The notes: generated by a model from the letters alone, not told the origin. A stretch of 17,546 nt of DNA from Verrucomicrobia bacterium GWC2_42_7 (GCA_001831055.1 MIDO01000121.1:1-17546), one strand, 5' to 3'. Positions 1 through 7,859 are shown, numbered from the stretch's first letter. A program made the numbers and translations.

Positions 1-858
1 GAACACCATTCCAATATTGTCCCGTGGATGATGATCTGCGAACAAACCGGTGCAAAAGTGGTTCCTGTTCCCATAACCGATGCTTGCGAAATAGACCTCG
101 AAGCGATGCAGCGGTTGTTAAACCCTCGCACGCGCATGGTTGCAGTAGCACATATTTCTAATGCCATCGGAACCGTTCATCCCGTTAAAGAGATCATTAA
201 GCTGGCCCATGACCAAAAAATCCCCGTGCTGATCGATGCCGCGCACTCTATTGCGCATGATTCCATCAATGTCCAAGAGTGGGATTGCGATTTTCTCGTG
301 GGATCTGGTCATAAGTGCTATGGACCAACGGGGATCGGCTACGTTTATGCCAAATCCTCAATGTGGGAAGTCTTGCCTCCCTACCAGGGAGGCGGTAGCA
401 TGATTGAGCGCGTGTCCTTTGAACGCGTCACTTTTCGCGATTTTCCCGAACGCTATGAGGCCGGAACGCCACACATCGCCGGTGCTATCGCGTTGGGCGC
501 TGCCATCGATTTTATCAACCAGTTCCGCATGGATGACATTGTTGCTCACGAGCAATCACTGCTGGATTACGCCATCAATCAGTTTTCTCAGATGGATGAA
601 ATTAAATTGTTGGGGTCTCCCAAGAAAAGAAGTTGTGGGTTTTCGTTTCTCGTAAAAAATATTCATCCGCACGATATTGCCACTTCCCTGAATCAAGATG
701 GGATTGCTATTCGGGCCGGACACCACTGCTGCCAGCCTCTTATGAAGCGGCTAGGGGTTCCGGGCACTAATCGCGTCTCCTTCGCCATCTATAATACAAA
801 GGAAGAAATAGATATTTTGGTCGCGTCGCTAAAGAAAATCCTAAAAATATTTGCTTAA
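1..858 (+). CDS. sufS: Cysteine desulfurase SufS, C-terminal part (5' end outside window)
   Basis: PLP-dependent class V aminotransferase-fold enzyme that removes sulfur from L-cysteine as a persulfide for Fe-S cluster assembly in the cytoplasm. The reading frame is open from base 1 and starts with EHHSNIVPW, the SufS motif carrying the His that stacks on PLP, so the first ATG at 28 is internal and the gene begins upstream. The PLP lysine is in SGHKCYGPTGIGYVY (AAG at 313-315). The persulfide-forming cysteine is in RAGHHCCQP (TGC at 727-729); this long-loop context is SufS-like rather than IscS-like. The stop codon overlaps the start of sufU by one base (TAATG), so the two are probably translationally coupled. 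Other suf genes (sufBCD) would be expected upstream, outside the window. The family assignment is very secure. Confidence 0.96.
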   Translation, partial: EHHSNIVPWMMICEQTGAKVVPVPITDACEIDLEAMQRLLNPRTRMVAVAHISNAIGTVHPVKEIIKLAHDQKIPVLIDAAHSIAHDSINVQEWDCDFLVGSGHKCYGPTGIGYVYAKSSMWEVLPPYQGGGSMIERVSFERVTFRDFPERYEAGTPHIAGAIALGAAIDFINQFRMDDIVAHEQSLLDYAINQFSQMDEIKLLGSPKKRSCGFSFLVKNIHPHDIATSLNQDGIAIRAGHHCCQPLMKRLGVPGTNRVSFAIYNTKEEIDILVASLKKILKIFA

Positions 859-1295
859 TGGACTCTCTAAAGGAACTTTATCAAGAAATTATCCTCGAAC
901 ACAATAAACACCCTCGCAATGCCCACAAAATGGAGTGTCCGACCTGCTCCGCTGAAGGGGTCAATCCCCTCTGCGGCGACGAGGTGATTGTCTTTGTGAA
1001 ACTCGACGGAGACACCATTACCGATGTCAGTTTTTTAGGGCAAGGCTGCGCCATTTCCCAGGCGTCCGCTTCTCTCATGACCCTTGCTATCAAAGGGAAA
1101 ACAATCGAAGAAGCTCAAAAACAAACTAGCATCGTTTTTGAATTGCTAACTAATGACATCCTCTCTCCCTCCGAGCTCGACAAACTCGGCGACCTCGTCG
1201 CCCTATCCGGTGTCCGCCAGTTTCCCGCTAGGATAAAATGCGCTACCCTTGCTTGGCATTCACTTGAGTCCGCTTTAAGAAAGGTGTTAGTTTAA
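858..1295 (+). CDS. sufU: SufU-type Fe-S assembly scaffold / sulfur-transfer protein
   Basis: 145-residue NifU-N/IscU-fold protein of the SufU class, which accepts persulfide sulfur from SufS through a zinc-bound cysteine site. The three conserved cysteines are visible in NPLCGDE (with the ligand Asp), GQGCAISQASASLM and RIKCATLAWHSLE. The stretch between the second and third Cys (ending LVALSGVRQFPARIKC) is longer than in IscU, which is the SufU hallmark. Length matches the family. The ATG overlaps the sufS stop by one base and no separate Shine-Dalgarno is needed. The last codons (VLV-stop) lie inside the left end of a repeated element (R1), so the repeat reaches into this coding end. An IscU-like assembly scaffold role is the alternative, but pairing with SufS favours sulfur transfer. 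Confidence 0.93.
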   Translation: MDSLKELYQEIILEHNKHPRNAHKMECPTCSAEGVNPLCGDEVIVFVKLDGDTITDVSFLGQGCAISQASASLMTLAIKGKTIEEAQKQTSIVFELLTNDILSPSELDKLGDLVALSGVRQFPARIKCATLAWHSLESALRKVLV

Positions 1296-1338
1296 GTTTT
1301 GGGTTCGTTGGGCTACGGATTCGCATTTCGGTTACGTA
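1284..1338 (+). repeat. R1 repeat, left half only, overlapping the sufU stop codon
   Basis: Matches the left arm of the full R1 copies (TTAAGTTT, then CGGGTTCGTTGGGC-like, then GGATTC, then CGGT-ACGTA) and breaks off in the central ACGTA. The sufU stop TAA (1293-1295) is inside it. A full R1 copy follows three bases later. The boundaries are set by eye. Confidence 0.75.
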
Positions 1339-1341
1339 TTG

Positions 1342-1467
1342 CTGAAAAATGTTATTTCAACTTTTGAGTGTGTTGGACATCGGATTCACACTCGGTCACG
1401 TACGTATGTACGCTCCCTCGTGTTCACCTCGTCCGCCTTCTCCAAATGTTGAACTAATACTTTTCAG
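1342..1467 (+). repeat. R1 repeat, full copy A (~125-bp imperfect hairpin)
   Basis: Starts CTGAAAAATGTTATTTCAAC and ends with the near reverse complement GTTGAACTAATACTTTTCAG. Inside, GGAC (left) faces GTCC (right), and CACGTAC, loop GTAT, GTACG forms the tip, with GG at -10/-9 facing CC at +9/+10. The remainder of 1296-1853 holds only repeats and no credible gene; the open frame at 1349-1582 is an accident of the repeat. Confidence 0.88.
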
Positions 1468-1488
1468 CGCAGGTTTATTATATAAAAA

Positions 1489-1535
1489 TCTCACCTTGCC
1501 GGCCTGCTCGAAAAACAGAACTGACGTTTTTCTGA
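1489..1535 (+). repeat. R1 repeat, right half only
   Basis: TCACCTTGCC, GGCCTGCTCGAAAAA and GAACTGACGTTTTTCTGA match the right arm of R1; no left arm precedes it. The same arrangement of a full R1 followed by an extra right half is seen at 8975-9174 and 14376-14575. Confidence 0.7.
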
Positions 1536-1560
1536 CTTCTTTTACCAGGAAAGGAGATTG

Positions 1561-1601
1561 TTGCGCTGGAGTAAATTTTTAAAAATTTTACTTCTGCGCA
1601 A
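1561..1601. repeat. H hairpin (GCGC-foot palindrome)
   Basis: TTGCGC at the left foot and GCGCAA at the right foot enclose an AT-rich near-palindrome (GGAGTAAATTTTT facing AAAAATTTTACTTC). It is followed by a degenerate copy of the CCTTTT-CGGAAAGGGGCTTGG spacer found after other H hairpins. It could act as a terminator, but there is no clean U tract. Confidence 0.7.
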
Positions 1602-1729
1602 GGCCTTTTTTGTCGAAGGGGGCTTGGTGAAGAGTTGCCGAGGGGGCATTTATAGTTATTGTAAAATATGATAACCCAGTTTCGTCGCCTTTTTACGGAT
1701 ATTAGTAATAAAAGAGAAGAGTTTATCCT

Positions 1730-1830
1730 ATCGCCTAATCAAAATCGTAAGATTTTGATTGGGCGATCGTTAGTTTTTCTTTGGAAGGTTCCGGAAACCT
1801 TTCTTTTTTCTCAAAAAGAAAGGTTTCCGG
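1730..1830. repeat. H hairpin plus P hairpin pair upstream of the carbonic anhydrase gene
   Basis: 1730-1767 is a 17-bp stem with one mismatch (ATCGCCTAATCAAAATC, loop GTAA). 1791-1830 is a perfect 18-bp stem (CCGGAAACCTTTCTTTTT, loop TCTC). Between them lies the spacer TCGTTAGTTTTTCTTTGGAAGG. The same order recurs at 2511-2600, 12549-12615 (degenerate), 16852-16950 (degenerate), and inverted at 10199-10293. It ends 23 bases before the carbonic anhydrase start codon. Confidence 0.78.
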
Positions 1831-1853
1831 ATGTATCAAAGTAACCACCACAT

Positions 1854-2462
1854 ATGAAAAGAAGTTTTGATAAGATTTTAGAGGGGTATAAGGCTTTCAG
1901 GGAGAGATATGCAGGGGGGGATGGATCTGTGATGACTAATCTTTCTCAGTATGGGCAGCAGCCACAGATTATGGTTATTGCCTGTTGCGATTCCAGGGTA
2001 GATCCTGCCTTGATCCTACAATGCGACCCTGGTGATTTATTCGTTATCCGCAACGTCGCAAACATTGTACCTCCCTATGAAAAGGATAATCTGCATCATG
2101 GAACAAGTGCGGCTTTGGAGTTTGGAATCAAGGTGTTAAATGTAAAGCACTTGATTTTATTGGGTCATAGTCAATGCGGCGGGATATCGGCATTGTTAAA
2201 TAGTAAATTGGAACAAGATGATTTTATAACCAATTGGGTGAACATAGTAAAAATGCCCAATACAGATATAAATAAGGATATCGATACTTATGCCAAGCTG
2301 GCGCTTAATCAATCTTTTCAAAATTGTTTAACTTTTCCATGGATTTATGAAAAAGTTATACAAAAGGAACTCATGATTCATTTATGGTTTTTTGATATTA
2401 AAACAGGAACCATTTTTACGCATGACAACGATAAAAAGGAGTACGATTCATTGGTTTTATGA
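1854..2462 (+). CDS. Beta-class carbonic anhydrase
   Basis: Zinc enzyme interconverting CO2 and bicarbonate, expected in the cytoplasm (no signal peptide). It is 202 residues, normal for the family. The zinc site and catalytic dyad are complete: ACCDSRVDP supplies Cys44, Asp46 and Arg48, and GHSQCGGI supplies His105 and Cys108. The family stretches GDLFVIRNVANIVPP and HGTSAALEFGIKVLNVKHLILLGHS are also present. The ATG at 1854 gives a full-length N-terminus (MKRSFDKILEGYKAFRERY), but no Shine-Dalgarno is visible. The gene stands alone between two hairpin clusters, so it is probably transcribed by itself; I see no convincing promoter. The symbol (cynT/can type) cannot be chosen from sequence alone. 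The downstream gene is convergent. Confidence 0.94.
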   Translation: MKRSFDKILEGYKAFRERYAGGDGSVMTNLSQYGQQPQIMVIACCDSRVDPALILQCDPGDLFVIRNVANIVPPYEKDNLHHGTSAALEFGIKVLNVKHLILLGHSQCGGISALLNSKLEQDDFITNWVNIVKMPNTDINKDIDTYAKLALNQSFQNCLTFPWIYEKVIQKELMIHLWFFDIKTGTIFTHDNDKKEYDSLVL

Positions 2463-2510
2463 AAAATGGGAATAGAATCAATAAAAGTGGTTACAAAAAC
2501 CAACCCCTTG

Positions 2511-2600
2511 GCGCGCAAAAAGACGTAGCCTTTTTCGCGCACTATCGTTTCTCTTTGGGAAGCGGGAAAACCTTTCTTTTTGCGCAAAAAGAAAGGTTTT
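2511..2600. terminator. H hairpin plus P hairpin, likely bidirectional terminator between convergent genes
   Basis: 2511-2540 is a GCGCG-foot hairpin (GCGCGCAAAAAG facing CTTTTTCGCGC, with one bulge). 2567-2600 is a perfect 15-bp hairpin, AAAACCTTTCTTTTT, loop GCGC, then its complement. It has A residues at the left and T residues at the right, so it can terminate on both strands. It serves the carbonic anhydrase (plus) and the helicase (minus). Both modules are family members of the repeats at 1730-1830 and 10199-10293. Confidence 0.65.
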
Positions 2601-2646
2601 CGCACCTTGTCAATTCTTAGATTGCCTAGGCTATATTTTACTAAAT

Positions 2647-5600
2647 CTATCCCTTAATAGTTTTCATTGTATTTTGAGGATCTCTTGTGCTTAATACAAT
2701 GATTCTTTCTTTATCTGCGACCACTTGATCTTTATGCCATTTTGTTAGGAAGGGCTTAACAAAAGAAAAGCTTTCGTGTTGTATCCATTCATTGCAATTT
2801 CCTATAATACAAATGGCTTCTTTAGCTCTTGTTAGAGCAACATTCAAAAAATTTACTTTTTTTCCCCCGGCCCATTTTTGTGCTTCTTTTTTTCCTTGTG
2901 CCCCTAATACAAAAATAACTAATCGACTTTCCTTTCCTTGGAATTTATGGACTGTTCCTATGTTTATACTTTTTAACGTCTTGTCGATAAATTGTTTAAA
3001 TTGTTTTTGGCGTTCTTTTTCCGAGATAGGATGGGATGAAGGTTGGAGTTTAAAGCCAAACAGTGCTATTTCGCCACTTATTAATGCCTTCAATTGTCTT
3101 CGAAGTTCAGTAGCTACTTCCCTGAATGGAGTTAAGATAAACACATGACCGCGAAGCTCGTTGTATTGCAGATAAATCTCTTTGATTAAGGACATTGCCA
3201 TCTCTATTTCCGCATCGCATACTTTCGATTTCAAATTGTAATCTGTTTTGACGTCAACCCACACCGAATGGCCTTGCAATTTATCGTCTTTGCCCTCTCG
3301 GTCAAAAATCATCTTATCTTCATAGGCGAGTTTGTTGGAAATCTTAAATATAGGATTTTTGCATCTCTTATGAACGAATAAAGGGATCCCTACTTCTTGC
3401 CCATTGATACGTCCAAAATAAGGGCTCGCTCTATCCATCAAGGTTTGGATGGATGTAGTGTCTTTAAAGATAGACTCATCGATATGATAGCTCTTGTAGA
3501 TTAATTTTACTAAATTGGATGGGATTGTAACAATGGGCTCAAGTTGCATGGGATCTCCAAGTGAAATAACATGTTTGGCTTTAGAGATAGCCTCTACAAC
3601 CGACTGTGGATTTCCTTGTCCCGCCTCATCGATCAACAAATAGCCTAGGAATGCTGTCTTAGTATTGCGGAGTATATTGGCTGCAGAAGCAAAAGTGGTA
3701 GACAATACTGGAATTATCAAAAATAAACATGCCAATCTTTCTTCTGCATTTTTAATAGAGTTGCTTTTTTTTAAAAAGGAAATGATTTCTTTTCCATTTT
3801 TTTTGATTTCAGAAGAAGCTCCATTTAATAATAGATAATGAAGATGAACAGCTTCCTTAAATAATTGCTCTCTCAATCTGGATATTTTTTTGTTTTCCCA
3901 AGGAATTGTTTTATAAGGATGTTCTTTGTTCCGATTGAAAAATGCATCATTGATAAAACTATTAGGATTGTTTGGCTTATATAAATCCGCCTCAAGTTTT
4001 GCCCCATTTGCTCCATGAAGACCATTTAAGAATGTTTGCCCCTTTATTTCATATTCAATCAACTCCTTTATTCCTTTAAAATTGCTTTTTGCCTTTTCCC
4101 ATGCGTCTGTACTAAATTTTTTTTTATTTAATGGTTCTCCAATGCTCTTATCAAAACCACATAAGCTTTCTATAATCTCAGCAACACATTGCCTGTTTTC
4201 CCTTTTACCGAGAGGAGCAGAGATCAGTCCCCAGCATTCTTCTTTTGTTCCATTTTTTTTAGCAAGAGAGGAATCGTTGCAGTCTTTTTTTTCGCCATTT
4301 ACCTTTTCTTTTAAATTAGGTTTCTTCTTAGGGTTACCACCCTTTATCATGTACTCGGCGTATTCCCTAAGATACTCTAGGTCGCAACAACAATGACTTT
4401 GCATCAAAGGGAGCTTTTTTGTTATATTTTCGACAGCTTCGTTCGAGTTAGCAACGATAAGCATTTCAAAACCTTTTAATGAATCAATTAGCCTATAAAA
4501 ATCACTGTTGCCTTCGAGATTATCCTGGTTTTTAGTAAAAGCGTCGCTCGGATTATTTAAATTCGAAATGACTTCTGCGCGTCTCACGATGATGTCTGCA
4601 ATAACATCGTTTAATAAGGTCGTTTTTCCTGTTCCAGGAGGTCCATTTACCGATAACATCCCTGTGTCTCCCATTTCTCTGACAGCGTTTACTGTTGCTT
4701 GTTGCATCAGATTTAATGGTTGGCTATCTGGCCATTTTCCCAGGGGCATTTTAGTCGGAGCCAGCAATTTGATCAAATTATCTCTCCCTTCCTTTTCCTC
4801 AATACACAGGGGCTTCCTTTCTGAGGCCGAAATTCCTTGTTTAAGATATGCTTTTAAAAGGGGAGACGCATTTTTATCCTGTAATGCGTTCTTTGTTCTG
4901 GTTATTACATCTGAATAAAAGCTATTTATCATCCAAGGATAAATCTCACCAGTATCCGTTTCATTGTCTTCGTGCGAAGCTGACATAGCTACTATGAAAT
5001 AAGGGGGCTTAATGAGTTTCGATTCCCCGAGTTTTTGTTCTAATTTGGGTTCCTCTTTAATAAAGTGTTCTATTTCATCTAAATCCAAGAACCTTCTTAT
5101 GCTTTCGTAAAGAGTATTCAGGTTATCCTGCGTCAACCTGCCCTTTACGATGTTATGCATTTTGTTCTTTAGGGCAGATTCCAATGATTTTTTTTCTTTA
5201 TCCCAAGTTTCTAAGGAAAAGTTACTCATTCGTGTAACATACTTTTTCCACAAAAGGGAACTATCGTATTTTATCTCTTTACATTCTTTTTCTCCAGGGA
5301 ACCTTTTTTGAATAACAATTTGTTGGAATATTTTTGCCAAATTTGTCCCTATCCTTGCTAGCTTCCATAGAGCTGCATTTTTAGAGAGTTTTTTGATCAC
5401 TTTGTTATATTGGATAAGTTTGACTAGACCCCAGGCTAAACTTGATATGACAATAGGAAAACCCTGCGGAAATTGTGTATTGTCTATATGTCCATTCTCA
5501 TCAACAATAATTTCAGCCAATACGCAAGAGTTGTAGGAGAATAGTCGGTTCTCTCCCTCTTCTTTGTAAATGCATTCTAATATCCTATTTATGGAGTCCA

Positions 5601-5922
5601 AATCTAACGTCCCAAGCGGAATCCGATAATAAACGCTTTTTTCCTCTGTGGTCTTCTCCTTCTCTTTCTTTTCCTCTTGCTCCGCCTTCCTTTTCTCAAA
5701 AATATCTTCCAGTTTTTGCTTATTGTTTTGGTTGTCATTTGACTTATCAGGAAGCAAAATGACGTCCAGGTCCCCTTTATTACTTTGTTTTTCAGCTTGT
5801 TTTTCAGCTTGTTTGCAAGCATCTTGCCATTTCCCTTGAGCTAATGACAGCACCTCCAATGTTGTCCAGGCATTCAAAATCGACTTGTAGTGATTGTCTT
5901 TCCCTAAAAATCTATCAAACAT
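2647..5922 (-). CDS. Large UPF1-like superfamily 1 helicase (AAA_11/AAA_12 type), function unknown
   Basis: 1091-residue protein with a complete SF1B (UPF1/DNA2-like) motor in its C-terminal two thirds. Visible motifs: Walker A GPPGTGKTTLLND (about residues 424-436), Walker B LLIDEAGQGNPQSVV (about 760), motif III GDPMQLEP (about 788), GTVHKFQGKESR (about 990) and NVALTRAKEA (about 1025). It should hydrolyse ATP to move on or unwind DNA or RNA. Roughly 330 residues separate Walker A from the DEAG box, and about 420 residues precede the motor; neither stretch has a domain I recognise. Residues near 70-95 are a Lys/Glu-rich coiled-coil-like tract. The gene is AT-rich and lysine-rich compared with its neighbours, which hints at acquisition, but that was judged by eye. 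There is no nuclease, methylase or other defence partner beside it. ATG at 5922, no clear Shine-Dalgarno. Confidence 0.88.
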   Translation of the reverse strand: MFDRFLGKDNHYKSILNAWTTLEVLSLAQGKWQDACKQAEKQAEKQSNKGDLDVILLPDKSNDNQNNKQKLEDIFEKRKAEQEEKKEKEKTTEEKSVYYRIPLGTLDLDSINRILECIYKEEGENRLFSYNSCVLAEIIVDENGHIDNTQFPQGFPIVISSLAWGLVKLIQYNKVIKKLSKNAALWKLARIGTNLAKIFQQIVIQKRFPGEKECKEIKYDSSLLWKKYVTRMSNFSLETWDKEKKSLESALKNKMHNIVKGRLTQDNLNTLYESIRRFLDLDEIEHFIKEEPKLEQKLGESKLIKPPYFIVAMSASHEDNETDTGEIYPWMINSFYSDVITRTKNALQDKNASPLLKAYLKQGISASERKPLCIEEKEGRDNLIKLLAPTKMPLGKWPDSQPLNLMQQATVNAVREMGDTGMLSVNGPPGTGKTTLLNDVIADIIVRRAEVISNLNNPSDAFTKNQDNLEGNSDFYRLIDSLKGFEMLIVANSNEAVENITKKLPLMQSHCCCDLEYLREYAEYMIKGGNPKKKPNLKEKVNGEKKDCNDSSLAKKNGTKEECWGLISAPLGKRENRQCVAEIIESLCGFDKSIGEPLNKKKFSTDAWEKAKSNFKGIKELIEYEIKGQTFLNGLHGANGAKLEADLYKPNNPNSFINDAFFNRNKEHPYKTIPWENKKISRLREQLFKEAVHLHYLLLNGASSEIKKNGKEIISFLKKSNSIKNAEERLACLFLIIPVLSTTFASAANILRNTKTAFLGYLLIDEAGQGNPQSVVEAISKAKHVISLGDPMQLEPIVTIPSNLVKLIYKSYHIDESIFKDTTSIQTLMDRASPYFGRINGQEVGIPLFVHKRCKNPIFKISNKLAYEDKMIFDREGKDDKLQGHSVWVDVKTDYNLKSKVCDAEIEMAMSLIKEIYLQYNELRGHVFILTPFREVATELRRQLKALISGEIALFGFKLQPSSHPISEKERQKQFKQFIDKTLKSINIGTVHKFQGKESRLVIFVLGAQGKKEAQKWAGGKKVNFLNVALTRAKEAICIIGNCNEWIQHESFSFVKPFLTKWHKDQVVADKERIIVLSTRDPQNTMKTIKG

Positions 5923-5985
5923 TTATAGGAAAATATAAGCTTATACTCTCAAGACAATAATATAGTGTGGTTGATTCTAACACGA

Positions 5986-6018
5986 ATGTTGGGGGGCCAA
6001 AAGCCGTTTCCCCGACAT
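5986..6018. terminator. Partial G hairpin directly after the polyprenyl synthase gene
   Basis: ATGTTGGGG faces CCCCGACAT. The core GGGGGGCCAAAAGCCGTTT matches the right half of the G hairpins at 14733-14776 and 12916-12938. It lies immediately downstream of the synthase stop on the minus strand, so it may be its terminator, though the stem is short (9 bp, one mismatch) and the loop large. Confidence 0.45.
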
Positions 6019-6891
6019 TTACTTTTCTAAGAATTTGGAGCAGAGGAAGTAGAAAAAAGAGTCTTTTGTGCCGATGGTCTCAATGAGGGAAAGGGTTTTT
6101 TGAATGAGAAGGTGGGCTTTTTTACGGGACTCTGCTAGTCCAAAGAGGGTAGGGTAGGTGATTTTTTTGTTTTTTGCATCGATTCCTGTGGGTTTTCCCA
6201 TGAGGGAGGGGTCGCCTTCAACATCAAGGATGTCGTCTAGGATTTGGAAGGCTAGGCCTAATGAAATACCAGCCTCGTGGCCCTTTTCCCGAATAGGGAG
6301 GTCATTGTTCCCGAGTGCGAGTCCCATGGAAATACTTGCAGCGAAAAGAGCAGCCGTTTTGTTTTGGTGGATGAATGCTAGCCTTTGTTCATCGATGGGC
6401 AGTTTGTCCCCCAAAATGTCTTCCATTTGTCCTCCTATAAGTTGTTCGCTGCCAGCAGCTTCGCTGAGTTTAAGTACAAGAAGGTTTGCAATTTCAGGAT
6501 AAGGTTGATAGGCGCGAGCGAGTAAATGAAATGCATAGGTAAGCAGGGCATCGCCAGCTAGAAGTGCTGTGGGTTCGTCAAATTTCTTATGACAAGAGGG
6601 CTGGTTACGCCGTAAATCGCTGTTGTCGATTGCAGGAAGATCATCGTGGATAAGGGAATAGCTATGAAGGCATTCAACCCCGACGGCAGCTGGCAAAGGG
6701 TCAATTTCGGGACGTGGATTGACTTCAGCAGCTGCTAGCAATAAAAGAGGGCGCAAGCGCTTTCCCGAACTCATTGAATAGCGCATTGCCTTATGTAGCT
6801 CAATTGGGCGCGTTGATGCTGCCGGCAACCACTTATCGATGGCGGTTTCAATTGAATAAAGTTTGCTTTTTAGTGTTGATTCGTGATTCAT
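6019..6891 (-). CDS. ispA: Short-chain polyprenyl diphosphate synthase (farnesyl/geranylgeranyl type)
   Basis: Condenses isopentenyl diphosphate with allylic diphosphates to make C15 or C20 chains for undecaprenyl and quinone synthesis. Both aspartate-rich metal sites are present: HDDLPAIDNSDLRR (about residue 82, DDx4D form as in bacterial short-chain enzymes) and FQILDDILD (about residue 219). Other family blocks are GKRLRPLLLLAAAE, LLAGDALLTYAF and GGQMEDI. I choose ATG at 6891 (MNHESTLKSKLY, 290 residues), which gives the family length. A TTG 30 codons upstream (6981) would add a tail unlike the family, and it would overlap the promoter predicted for the divergent gene. No Shine-Dalgarno is seen at either start. 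The chain length of the product cannot be read with certainty. Confidence 0.92.
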   Translation of the reverse strand: MNHESTLKSKLYSIETAIDKWLPAASTRPIELHKAMRYSMSSGKRLRPLLLLAAAEVNPRPEIDPLPAAVGVECLHSYSLIHDDLPAIDNSDLRRNQPSCHKKFDEPTALLAGDALLTYAFHLLARAYQPYPEIANLLVLKLSEAAGSEQLIGGQMEDILGDKLPIDEQRLAFIHQNKTAALFAASISMGLALGNNDLPIREKGHEAGISLGLAFQILDDILDVEGDPSLMGKPTGIDAKNKKITYPTLFGLAESRKKAHLLIQKTLSLIETIGTKDSFFYFLCSKFLEK

Positions 6892-6974
6892 CAGTGAATT
6901 TAATTTAAAAAGAGCATTTATTAAGCAAAATTGAGAACAGGTGTATAAGTCGTATGCCTGGTAGATTGATTGTT

Positions 6975-7003
6975 TTGCCAAACAGAGTAGTTTAACTTAA
7001 AAT
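6975..7003 (+). promoter_or_regulatory. Predicted sigma70-type promoter for the DUF4013/FmdB pair
   Basis: TTGCCA (6975-6980), 17-base spacer, TAAAAT (6998-7003). Transcription would begin around 7010, only a few bases before ATG 7013 and about 15 before ATG 7025. It lies in the short gap between divergent genes, where a promoter is expected. Confidence 0.45.
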
Positions 7004-7012
7004 AGTGTTTGT

Positions 7013-7600
7013 ATGACAGGGATAATGGAAATAGTAAGAAGAATGAGGCGTGATGAGTCATTTGTAAAGAAAATGGCTATCGGGTGTGGAATAACCTTTG
7101 TTCCGATCCTCAATATTTTTGCTTTTGGTTTCTTGTTTCAAGTTGCAAAGCAAGCCAGAAGGGGAGAAAAAATGACTGTTCCTGAATGGCGACAGTGGGA
7201 TGCTTTGTTTGTAGACGGCATACGGTTTCTCATTGTGTTGACCGCCTATTTTGTCATGCCGCTTGCTGTCGGATGGTTGCTCATCAACATATTAAGTGTT
7301 CTTTCGCTGGGAATCCCTTTAAATGTTGCCTATCTCCCGTTTTCAATCGCCCTCCTCCTCGCTCCCGCCTTTACATGCGTTGGATTGACTCGATTTTTAG
7401 ATACGGATGATTGGCTCGCCCTCTTTGAGTTCAAGGAAATTGTCTCAAACGTTGTTAGTGCGAGAGAAATCCTTTTTGTCCCCTCACTCATTTTTGCAGC
7501 GATGCAATTTTTCCTATTTCCCTTATACGGAATATCTTTTTTTCTTGGATTTTTGTTCATTCTCCCTTATTACACTGCATATATTTCAAAAAAACGTTAA
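7013..7600 (+). CDS. DUF4013-family integral membrane protein
   Basis: 195-residue membrane protein of unknown function. It has a hydrophobic segment at about 25-45 (GCGITFVPILNIFAFGFLF), then the DUF4013-like block QVAKQARRGEKMTVPEWRQW with DALFVDGIRFLIVLTAYF. Further hydrophobic segments lie at about 70-90, 95-125 and 155-190. A short amphipathic, basic N-terminus precedes the first segment. Two starts are possible: ATG 7013 or ATG 7025 (MEIVRRMRR). The predicted promoter just upstream would leave 7013 almost leaderless, which mildly favours 7025. The next gene follows after 11 bases with its ribosome site touching this stop codon, so the two form an operon. Confidence 0.8.
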   Translation: MTGIMEIVRRMRRDESFVKKMAIGCGITFVPILNIFAFGFLFQVAKQARRGEKMTVPEWRQWDALFVDGIRFLIVLTAYFVMPLAVGWLLINILSVLSLGIPLNVAYLPFSIALLLAPAFTCVGLTRFLDTDDWLALFEFKEIVSNVVSAREILFVPSLIFAAMQFFLFPLYGISFFLGFLFILPYYTAYISKKR

Positions 7601-7611
7601 AGGAGAAATCT

Positions 7612-7815
7612 ATGCCAACTTACAGTTACCTTTGCCAACACTGTGCCAAAGAAATAGAAATTTTTCACTCAATCATCGCCGAACCTGTTAAAGTGTGCCC
7701 AAATTGCAATCAGGAAAGCCTCATAAAACAAATCGGCAATGGCGCCCTCGTTTCTTTCAAAGGGTCTGGGTTTTATGAGACGGATTATAAGCGCCAACCT
7801 TCAAAGGAAAAATAA
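7612..7815 (+). CDS. FmdB-like small zinc-ribbon protein
   Basis: 67-residue protein beginning MPTYSYLCQHCAKEIEIFHSI, with a second pair in VCPNCNQES. The two CxxC pairs (residues 8/11 and about 31/34) form the zinc ribbon of the FmdB/CxxC_CxxC_SSSS regulatory-protein family, followed by the usual GSGFYETDYK tail. These are short proteins of poorly known role, often called putative regulators. This gene has the only textbook Shine-Dalgarno in the window, AAGGAG at 7600-7605, six bases before the ATG and overlapping the stop of the upstream membrane-protein gene. A strong G hairpin starts two bases after the stop and probably ends the transcript. Confidence 0.9.
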   Translation: MPTYSYLCQHCAKEIEIFHSIIAEPVKVCPNCNQESLIKQIGNGALVSFKGSGFYETDYKRQPSKEK

Positions 7816-7817
7816 AT

Positions 7818-7859
7818 TTGGGGGAAATTGCTTTTGGTCACCCAAAAGCCTTCCCCCAA
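7818..7859. repeat. G hairpin after fmdB-like gene, probable terminator
   Basis: TTGGGGGAAATTGCTTTTGG faces CCAAAAGCCTTCCCCCAA with a two-base bulge. It is followed by the CCCCCTCCGAAAAGGAG spacer, then an H hairpin. This is the reverse order of the cluster at 8055-8159. It lies directly after the stop codon of the small zinc-ribbon gene. Confidence 0.7.

Noticed and set aside
1342..1467. Could R1 be a tRNA or other known structured RNA?
   Set aside because: It is one long hairpin without a cloverleaf, T-arm GTTCGA context or CCA end; I find no match to a known RNA class.
1349..1582. Open frame of 77 codons after sufU
   Set aside because: It is read entirely through R1 and H hairpin repeats; equivalent frames are not kept in the other R1 copies.
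5790..5818. Short tandem repeat (TTTTCAGCTTG twice) in the helicase gene
   Set aside because: It encodes QAEKQAEK in a charged linker; simple-sequence slippage, not a separate element.
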